From JBLHZY01 sp050633265 (GTDB taxonomy: Bacteria; Pseudomonadota; Alphaproteobacteria; Rhodobacterales; Rhodobacteraceae): 64,000 nt of DNA. The notes beneath the pieces were generated by a model, which was not told where the DNA came from, made no database searches, and saw only the letters and a program-made list of their open reading frames with translations. Positions 58,121-64,000 of the stretch are shown one piece after another. A program made the position numbers and the translations under genes. Location of the stretch: the NCBI GenBank assembly GCA_050633265.1, contig JBOEGE010000004.1, positions 500,933-564,932 on the forward strand. Reading direction: 5' to 3'. Positions within the stretch are counted from its first letter, which is position 1; every line of letters begins with the position of its first letter.

Positions 58121-60502
58121 GTGAGCCTTTACCGCGCGCTTTGGGCCGAGTATCAAAACCCCATGAGCAGTGAGAACAATGATGATGCGGGCGTTTTGCC
58201 GCCCGAACACACAGAGACCCTGCGGCGCGCGATTGGCGACCGCTATCTGACTTATGCGTTAAGCACGATTATGCACCGCGCCTTGCCCGATGCTCGCGAT
58301 GGGCTCAAGCCTGTGCATCGGCGCATTCTATATGCGATGCGCGAGCTGAAGCTTGATCCCAAGGGGCGTTTTCGCAAAAGCTCAAAGATTTCCGGCGATG
58401 TGATGGGCAATTATCACCCGCATGGTGATACGGCGATTTATGATGCCATGGCGCGCCTCGCGCAGGATTTCAACATCCGCTATCCGCTGGTGGATGGCCA
58501 AGGCAACTTTGGCAATATCGATGGCGATAACCCTGCGGCAAGCCGCTATACCGAAGCGCGGATGACCGCCGCCGCCGAGGCCTTGATGGAAGGGCTCAAC
58601 GAAAACGCCGTTGATTTTCGCGACAACTATGATGGCACAATGCAAGAGCCGGTCGTGCTTCCTGCGGCTTTTCCCAATCTGTTGGCGAATGGTTCTTCTG
58701 GGATCGCAGTTGGGATGGCGACGAACATTCCGCCCCACAATATTCCCGAGCTGATTGATGCCTGTCTGCACCTGATCAAAGTGCCCGATGCGCGCGATGA
58801 CACTTTGCTCAATTACATTCCCGGCCCCGATTTTCCAACCGGCGGCGTGATTGTTGAGCCGCGCGAAAACATCGCTGAGGCGTATCGCACTGGGCGCGGC
58901 AGTTTCCGCCTGCGGGCGAAATGGGAGGTCGAGGATACAGGGCGCGGCACCTATCAGATCGTGATCACCGAAATCCCCTATCAGGTTCAAAAGAGCCGCT
59001 TGATCGAGAAGATTGCCGAGCTGATCCAGCTGAAGAAAATCCCGATCCTTGGCGATGTGCGCGATGAAAGCGCCGAAGATATTCGCCTGATCATTGAGCC
59101 GAAATCAAAGAACGTTGATCCCGAAGTTCTGATGGGCACGCTTTATCGCAATTCCGAATTGGAAACCCGCTTTAGCCTGAACCTCAACGTGTTGATTGAT
59201 GGGCGCACGCCCAAGGTCTGTTCGCTCAAAGAAGTGTTGCGCGCGTTTTTGGATCATCGCCGCGAGGTGCTTAACCGGCGCTCGCAGCACAGGCTTGAAA
59301 AGATTGATCACCGCCTTGAGGTGCTTGAGGGCTTTATCATCGCCTTCCTCAATCTTGATCGGGTGATTGATATTATCCGCTTCGATGATGATCCAAAGGC
59401 CGCTTTGATGGCCGAAGAGTGGGGCCTTAAGCGGGGCCGTGCGGCGGATGAAAAGGCCTATGTTTCGCCGCTGCCAGCTGCTGGCGAGGGCGAGCTAACG
59501 GAAGTTCAGGCCGAAGCGATCCTGAATATGCGCCTGCGCTCGTTGCGCCGTTTGGAAGAGTTGGAGCTTGTGCGCGAGCGCGATGCTTTGATGGCCGAGC
59601 GGGCTGTGATTGAAGATTTGCTCGCGCATCCGGAAGTTCAATGGGATCGCATTGCCGAGCAGCTCAAGGAAACCAAGCGCGTGTTTGGCAAAGATTATAA
59701 GGACGGGGCAAGCGCGCTTTATCCGCGCCCCGGCGATCGGCGCACCATGTTTGAAGAGGCGGCCGAAATTCCCGATGTGCCGCTTGAGGCGATGATTGAG
59801 CGCGAGCCGATCACCATTGTTTGCTCCAAAATGGGCTGGATTCGCGCGATGACGGGCCATATCGATTTGGCCCGCGAGCTGAAGTTCAAGGATGGCGATG
59901 AGGGGCAGCATGTGTTCCATGCCGAGACCACCGATCGCATCCTGCTGTTTGGCACAAACGGGCGGTTTTATACACTCTCTGCTTCGACCTTGCCCGGCGG
60001 GCGGGGGATGGGCGAGCCTGTGCGTTTGATGGTTGATTTACCCAATGAGGCAGAGATTGTTGATCTGTTTATTCATCGCCCCGGCCAGCGGCTTTTGGTT
60101 GCTTCAACGGCGGGGGATGGTTTCGTTGTTCCCGAGGATGAGGTGATCGCGCAGACCCGCACGGGCCGTCAGGTTTTGAATGTGAAGGGCGATATTCGCG
60201 CCAAAGTGTGCCGCCCGATTATGGGCGATAGCGTGGCGGTTGTTGGCGAGAACCGCAAAGTGCTGATCTTCCCGCTTGAGGACCTGCCCGAGATGGGCCG
60301 GGGCAAGGGCGTTCGGTTGCAGAAATACAAGGATGGTGGGCTCTCGGATGCAACGACCTTCCCGCTTTCTGAGGGGTTGAGCTGGCTTGATCCAGCCGGG
60401 CGCAAGCGCACAGAGATCGAGCTTGCGGAGTGGAGTGCCAAACGCGCAACGGCTGGGCGTATGGCGCCGCGCGGTTTCCCCCGGGATAATAAATTTACCT
60501 AA
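58121..60502 (+). CDS. parC: DNA topoisomerase IV subunit A
   Basis: A 793-residue (from the GTG at 58121) decatenating topoisomerase subunit. The winged-helix domain holds the active-site Tyr143 in NPAASRYTEARMTAAAEALM (residue order as in ParC), preceded by HPHGDTAIYDAMARLAQDFN, which carries Thr at the quinolone-contact position normally Ser. The C-terminal beta-pinwheel begins at about residue 530 (EPITIVCSKMGWIRAMTG). GGAGGGG lies before the GTG; the ATG at 58163 is an alternative start with a weaker site. ParE is not in the window. Confidence 0.95.
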   Translation: MSLYRALWAEYQNPMSSENNDDAGVLPPEHTETLRRAIGDRYLTYALSTIMHRALPDARDGLKPVHRRILYAMRELKLDPKGRFRKSSKISGDVMGNYHPHGDTAIYDAMARLAQDFNIRYPLVDGQGNFGNIDGDNPAASRYTEARMTAAAEALMEGLNENAVDFRDNYDGTMQEPVVLPAAFPNLLANGSSGIAVGMATNIPPHNIPELIDACLHLIKVPDARDDTLLNYIPGPDFPTGGVIVEPRENIAEAYRTGRGSFRLRAKWEVEDTGRGTYQIVITEIPYQVQKSRLIEKIAELIQLKKIPILGDVRDESAEDIRLIIEPKSKNVDPEVLMGTLYRNSELETRFSLNLNVLIDGRTPKVCSLKEVLRAFLDHRREVLNRRSQHRLEKIDHRLEVLEGFIIAFLNLDRVIDIIRFDDDPKAALMAEEWGLKRGRAADEKAYVSPLPAAGEGELTEVQAEAILNMRLRSLRRLEELELVRERDALMAERAVIEDLLAHPEVQWDRIAEQLKETKRVFGKDYKDGASALYPRPGDRRTMFEEAAEIPDVPLEAMIEREPITIVCSKMGWIRAMTGHIDLARELKFKDGDEGQHVFHAETTDRILLFGTNGRFYTLSASTLPGGRGMGEPVRLMVDLPNEAEIVDLFIHRPGQRLLVASTAGDGFVVPEDEVIAQTRTGRQVLNVKGDIRAKVCRPIMGDSVAVVGENRKVLIFPLEDLPEMGRGKGVRLQKYKDGGLSDATTFPLSEGLSWLDPAGRKRTEIELAEWSAKRATAGRMAPRGFPRDNKFT

Positions 60503-60521
60503 GCGAGAGTGAGTGCGATGT

Positions 60522-61877
60522 ATGGCGAGTATTGATCCAGACGTTGGCCAAATGGCCGCGCCAAACACGCAGGTTTTGGATGGGGGCGGGCCAGTAACCG
60601 GCAAGCTTGTGACCGATTACGCTGGCGATAAAATGCATATGTTCAAGCTCGCCTTTCGCACTGGCGCGCTGACCGTTTTAACCCTTGGCTTTTATCGCTT
60701 TTGGATGAAAACCAAACTGCGCCGCTATTATTGGTCTTCCATTCGCCCGGGCGGGGTTCCGTTGGAATATATGGGGCAAGGGGTTGAAAAGCTTCTTGGT
60801 TTTCTCGTCGCTGTGGTTGTGATGGCGTTTTACATTGGCGTTGTGAACCTGATTTTGATGTTTGCGTCCTTTGCGATTTTTCACGGCAATGTCACGGCCT
60901 ATGTGCTTTCGTTTATTGGGGTTTTGCCGATTGTCTTTTTCGCGCAATACCGCGCGCGGCGGTATATTCTGGCGCGCACGCGCTGGCGCGGTATCCGCTT
61001 TGGGCTAGAGCCGGGTGCTTGGGGATATTCCTTTCGTGCGCTGGGCTATTGGCTTTTGGCGATTGGATCGCTTGGGCTGCTCTGGCCGCTCAAGACCTTT
61101 CGCCTCGAGAAATACCGCACTGATAATACCTATTTTGGCGATCAAAAGCTGCACCAAGGCGGGCGCTTTACGATGCTTTACCGCCCGTTTTTGCAGGTCT
61201 TAATACCGGGTGCGATTTCGCTTGGTTTGGTTGGGTGGTTCTTTGTGGCGAGCATGACGGGCGTTACAGAATTTGGACTGTTTGAAATCATTAATGCCTT
61301 GGATGAAGTCAGCGAAAGCAACGCAGGCTATGGCTTTTTGCGCGCGCAGCTTTTGCATCTCATTACAGTGCCTTGGATGTTTGTGGGGATGTTGCATTAC
61401 TCCGTCCAAGCCTTTCGCATCATGGCCGCGCATAAAAGTGCTGGCGGGATCCGATTTGAGGCAAAGCCCCGCACAGGGCGGATGGTTTGGATCTATATGT
61501 CGGGTTTTACGCTGAGTTATATCGTGCTGGTTCTAGGGCTCACGATGATGATTTTGGTCGCTGTCATTTTGTTGATGATTTCCGGGCAGGGCGGTCTTTT
61601 TGAGGATCTTGTTGTGAAGGCGGGGGCGGGGCAGGCGTTTAATGCAATCCCGTTATGGCTGACAACGGCGATCAGCATTGTGATATATTTCACGATTTTC
61701 ATTTTGTGGCAGGTGTTTCAGCATGTGTTTGTGACCTTGCCGCGCGCGCGCCATTACGCCGAAACACTGACCCTTCACGGCACAGATCAACTTGGTGCGA
61801 TCCGGCAGCGCGCGCGGGATGAGTTTGCAGAGGCCGAAGGCTTTGCCGATGCGCTTGATTTGGGGGCCGCGATATGA
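60522..61877 (+). CDS. YjgN/DUF898 family membrane protein
   Basis: A 451-residue inner-membrane protein with about eight hydrophobic segments and a repeated layout. Two copies of the family motif occur: FKLAFRTGALTVLTLGFYRF with WMKTKLRRYYW, and later YSFRALGYWLLAIGSLGLLW with KTFRLEKYRTDNTYFGD. The ATG at 60522 is likely; a GTG at 60513 is possible. It overlaps the M48 protease gene by four bases, so the pair is co-translated. Function unknown. Confidence 0.85.
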   Translation: MASIDPDVGQMAAPNTQVLDGGGPVTGKLVTDYAGDKMHMFKLAFRTGALTVLTLGFYRFWMKTKLRRYYWSSIRPGGVPLEYMGQGVEKLLGFLVAVVVMAFYIGVVNLILMFASFAIFHGNVTAYVLSFIGVLPIVFFAQYRARRYILARTRWRGIRFGLEPGAWGYSFRALGYWLLAIGSLGLLWPLKTFRLEKYRTDNTYFGDQKLHQGGRFTMLYRPFLQVLIPGAISLGLVGWFFVASMTGVTEFGLFEIINALDEVSESNAGYGFLRAQLLHLITVPWMFVGMLHYSVQAFRIMAAHKSAGGIRFEAKPRTGRMVWIYMSGFTLSYIVLVLGLTMMILVAVILLMISGQGGLFEDLVVKAGAGQAFNAIPLWLTTAISIVIYFTIFILWQVFQHVFVTLPRARHYAETLTLHGTDQLGAIRQRARDEFAEAEGFADALDLGAAI

Positions 61878-63112
61878 GCGAGACAAACGATATGGCGCCG
61901 CTTGAGGGCCAAGAACCAGATGCGCCCAGATCAGCCGCCGATGCGTCTCAACCTGCGCCAGCAACTCAGCCTGCGCCACCGAGCGCCTATTATCTGAGCG
62001 GCAAATCCGCGGTCTTGTATCCGGCGTTTCTTGGGCTGGAAGGCACGGGGGATGCGCGGGTTTTGTCGATCCGTTTGGAAGCGCCTGCGCGCGGGGAAAT
62101 GGCCGAAGCACCGCCGCCCGAGCCGCTGGCCTGGCGTATGGAGGATCTGCGCGCTGTGCCGGGGCAGGCGGATGGGGAAACATTGATCGTCACCCATGTT
62201 GATTTCCCATTGGCCCGTCTGATGGTTCAGGGGCCAGAGGCGCGCAAGGCAATCGCTCTTTACGCCAGAAATCTTGCTTTGCGCCCGCCTGTGACAGGGC
62301 GCGGAAGGATCGCGAAATGGGCCTTTGCGGCGGCGGCCTCTGTTGTTTTGATCGTCTTTGTTTTGGTGCCTTTGATGGCCAATCAGCTTGCGCCGCTTTT
62401 GCCGCCCGAGGGAGAGAAGGCGCTTGGGGATGCAACTTATGAACAGATCCGCAAAGCGCTTTCGCAAAACGATTTTATCCCGGTTGAAACATGTCAGGCC
62501 GATGCCGGGCTAGCGGCTTTGGGGGCGATGCGCAGCGCTTTGGAGGCCCATGCGGATTTGCCCTATGACATGACATTGACCGTTCTGGATCACGATATGG
62601 TCAATGCGTTTGCGCTGCCGGGCGGGCAGGTCGTTTTGTTTCGCGGGCTGATTGATAACGCGGAAAATCCCAATGAGGTTGCCGCGGTTTTGGCGCATGA
62701 GATGGGCCATGTGGTAAGCCGTGATCCAACCCGCCATGCGCTGCGCTCTGCGGGGAGTTTCGGCGTATTGGGGCTGTTGTTCGGGGATTTTGCCGGGGGC
62801 ACGGCGGTTCTTTTAATGGCCAATCAGTTGATCGAGGCCTCTTATAGCCAGGGGGCTGAATCGGCTGCGGATCGTTTTGCGCATGAGGTTTTGGCCAAGG
62901 CGCAGGTCTCTCCGGCCAGCATCGGGACGTTCTTTGCCCGGATGCGTGATGAATACGGCGATGATGACGGGTTTGTGGCGCATTTTCTGTCGCATCCCTC
63001 TATGGGCGATCGCATTGATGAGGCTCAAGCCGCGGCCTTGGCGGCGGGGGTTGAGGACAGACCGATCATTTCGACGGCGCAGTGGGCGGCTTTGCAAGCC
63101 ATCTGCCGCTAA
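61874..63112 (+). CDS. M48-family membrane-associated metalloprotease
   Basis: A 412-residue protein. A Pro-rich N-terminal region and an unusual domain at about residues 38-135 (YYLSGKSAVLYPAFLGLEGT) precede one transmembrane helix (about residues 150-172) and an M48 domain. The zinc motif is LAHEMGHVVSRDPTRH with His275, the third ligand lies in QGAESAADRFAHEVL, and LSHPSMGDRIDEAQ is the C-terminal family motif. The catalytic domain is probably periplasmic and may act in membrane-protein or outer-membrane quality control. It is coupled to the YjgN-like gene. Confidence 0.92.
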   Translation: MSETNDMAPLEGQEPDAPRSAADASQPAPATQPAPPSAYYLSGKSAVLYPAFLGLEGTGDARVLSIRLEAPARGEMAEAPPPEPLAWRMEDLRAVPGQADGETLIVTHVDFPLARLMVQGPEARKAIALYARNLALRPPVTGRGRIAKWAFAAAASVVLIVFVLVPLMANQLAPLLPPEGEKALGDATYEQIRKALSQNDFIPVETCQADAGLAALGAMRSALEAHADLPYDMTLTVLDHDMVNAFALPGGQVVLFRGLIDNAENPNEVAAVLAHEMGHVVSRDPTRHALRSAGSFGVLGLLFGDFAGGTAVLLMANQLIEASYSQGAESAADRFAHEVLAKAQVSPASIGTFFARMRDEYGDDDGFVAHFLSHPSMGDRIDEAQAAALAAGVEDRPIISTAQWAALQAICR

Positions 63113-63246
63113 GCTTCGGGCTGTGTTTTCGCGCCCGTCTTTGCGGGTTTGATCACAAAGGCGCTGATCCTGCGGCGATGCGTTGCACGCCAATGCGCGC
63201 CGCGCTAAGCATGTGGCTATTGGATTTTTGCTCGGAGCCGTTTTTG

Positions 63247-63891
63247 ATGTTTGCCTTGCTGCCCTTTCTTCGCCGCGGTTTCGCGCTTTTTGCGCTGATC
63301 GCGCTTGCTGCCTGTACGGATGCCAATGTGCTTGAGGACAAGCCTGTTGATCTTGGTGATTTCCAGCTTGGCCATAACATCGTTGTGACCGAGGGCATGA
63401 AACAGGGCCCCTTTTCGCGCACTGCCACTGAGGAAGAGGTTCAAACGGCCGTTGTGAAAGCGATTGATCAGCGCTTTGGTGCCAAGGATGGCGATCGGCT
63501 TTATCATCTTGGGTTGAAGGTTGATGCTTATGCTTTGGCGCTTCCCGGGGTTCCATTGGTGTTTACCCCGCAGAGTGTTTTGGTGATTTCGGCCAATGTT
63601 TGGGATGATGCAAAGGGGCAGAAACTCAATGAAGAAACCAAGCTGATCACTGTGTTTGAAGGCCTGTCGGGCAGCACGCTTGTTGGTTCTGGTCTGACCC
63701 GGCGCAAAAATGTTCAGCTTTCGACTCTTTCGGCAAATGCGGCGCGCGCGATCGAGCGTTGGCTGTTGGAAAACGGCGCGTGGTTTGGCATTGATCCGGC
63801 CTTGATCCCCGAACCTGAGGAAGAAGATGCGCTGGCAAAGCTGGCCGCTGCCAAGAAAACTGCGGCCGAAACGGCGCCGGATGCAAACTGA
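63247..63891 (+). CDS. Putative lipoprotein
   Basis: A 214-residue protein with a lipobox in LIALAACTDA (Cys23) after a hydrophobic signal peptide. I chose the ATG at 63247 (MFALLPFLRRGFALFA), preceded by a GGAG site; in-frame sequence upstream looks non-coding. The mature part has KPVDLGDFQLGHNIVVTEG and a C-terminal Ala/Glu-rich tail. No enzymatic motif is obvious. It should be anchored in the outer or inner membrane. Confidence 0.85.
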   Translation: MFALLPFLRRGFALFALIALAACTDANVLEDKPVDLGDFQLGHNIVVTEGMKQGPFSRTATEEEVQTAVVKAIDQRFGAKDGDRLYHLGLKVDAYALALPGVPLVFTPQSVLVISANVWDDAKGQKLNEETKLITVFEGLSGSTLVGSGLTRRKNVQLSTLSANAARAIERWLLENGAWFGIDPALIPEPEEEDALAKLAAAKKTAAETAPDAN

Positions 63892-63894
63892 CGC

Positions 63895-63923
63895 TTGATT
63901 TTCCGCCCATTAGCCAATACCTA
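63895..63923 (+). promoter_or_regulatory. Candidate promoter upstream of the partial tuf-like gene
   Basis: TTGATT (63895-63900) and TACCTA (63918-63923) are 17 bases apart. The -10 is only a partial match. Confidence 0.4.
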
Positions 63924-63980
63924 GCCGCCCATATTGAACTGGGCCGCGAGCCGGCCCTCTAATTTGTGAGGCGCCGAGAT

Positions 63981-64000
63981 ATGGCTAAGGAAAAGTTTGA
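63981..64000 (+). CDS. tuf: Start of a gene, probably elongation factor Tu (3' end outside window)
   Basis: Only 20 bases are visible. They encode MAKEKFE, the exact N-terminus of EF-Tu in many proteobacteria. No other evidence is available, so the call rests on this short match. Confidence 0.6.

Overview
The window is a chromosomal segment of an alphaproteobacterium, most probably a member of the Rhodobacteraceae (roseobacter type). The evidence is gene order and gene content. One block reads folK, rpoZ, rsh, a DUF2062 gene, pdxJ, a secreted protein, acpS, lepB, rnc, era, a DUF1491 gene and recO. Another reads pckA, chvI, chvG, a short hprK, rapZ, an EIIA-Man gene and ptsH. A stand-alone (2S)-methylsuccinyl-CoA dehydrogenase (ethylmalonyl-CoA pathway) and an aerobic-type cob gene set point the same way. 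Genes are dense, often with 1- or 4-base overlaps. I see no phage, insertion sequence, CRISPR array, rRNA or tRNA gene.

Layout. (1) 1-5351, minus strand: a cobalamin-riboswitch operon with cbtB, cbtA, cobW, a GNAT gene and cobN, which is cut by the window edge. A small lysine-rich ORF lies in the opposite direction between the GNAT gene and cobN. (2) 5618-14146: smc, a lytic transglycosylase, then a minus-strand DUF1636-cobC-cobD operon, an atypical receiver-domain protein and a glutathionyl-hydroquinone reductase. (3) 14453-21864, plus strand: the corrin-ring operon, with a small His-rich membrane protein, cbiX, a DUF429-like/cobH fusion, cobL, cobI, a cbiG/cobJ fusion and cobM. (4) 21969-28461: small unknown genes, a PatB/MalY lyase, two tandem deformylase genes (the second without catalytic residues), fmt, rnhA, ispH and a NYN-domain gene. 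(5) 28561-41453: the folK to recO housekeeping block, interrupted by a reversed dTDP-rhamnose cluster (rfbC, rfbB, rfbD, rfbA). (6) 41511-57952: methylsuccinyl-CoA dehydrogenase, a TauE-type permease, pckA, the ChvI/ChvG-HprK-RapZ-PTS signalling cluster, an acyltransferase, 3-hydroxybutyryl-CoA dehydrogenase, etfBA, cobalamin adenosyltransferase and small genes. (7) 58121 to the end: parC, a YjgN-like membrane protein, an M48 protease, a lipoprotein and the first codons of what looks like tuf.

How the genes fit together. Corrin-ring methylation and rearrangement (cobI, cobJ, cobM, cobL, cobH), cobalt uptake and insertion (cbtAB, cobW, cobN, cbiX), side-chain attachment (cobC, cobD) and adenosylation (PduO type) are all here in separate transcription units. 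The ethylmalonyl-CoA pathway uses B12-dependent mutases, so methylsuccinyl-CoA dehydrogenase, its likely electron acceptor ETF, 3-hydroxybutyryl-CoA dehydrogenase and PEP carboxykinase fit an organism that assimilates acetate or short acyl units.

The most unusual items are: a perfect 11-bp inverted repeat that brackets the rsh start codon; an intergenic repeat family (GAGTATTT...CCAAGAAAAAGT) with an inverted pair next to pckA; the DUF429-like/CobH and CbiG/CobJ fusions; a deformylase paralogue that has lost its active site; and 20-bp-phased direct repeats upstream of pckA/chvI and etfBA. I do not see a clearly new multi-gene defence or mobile system.
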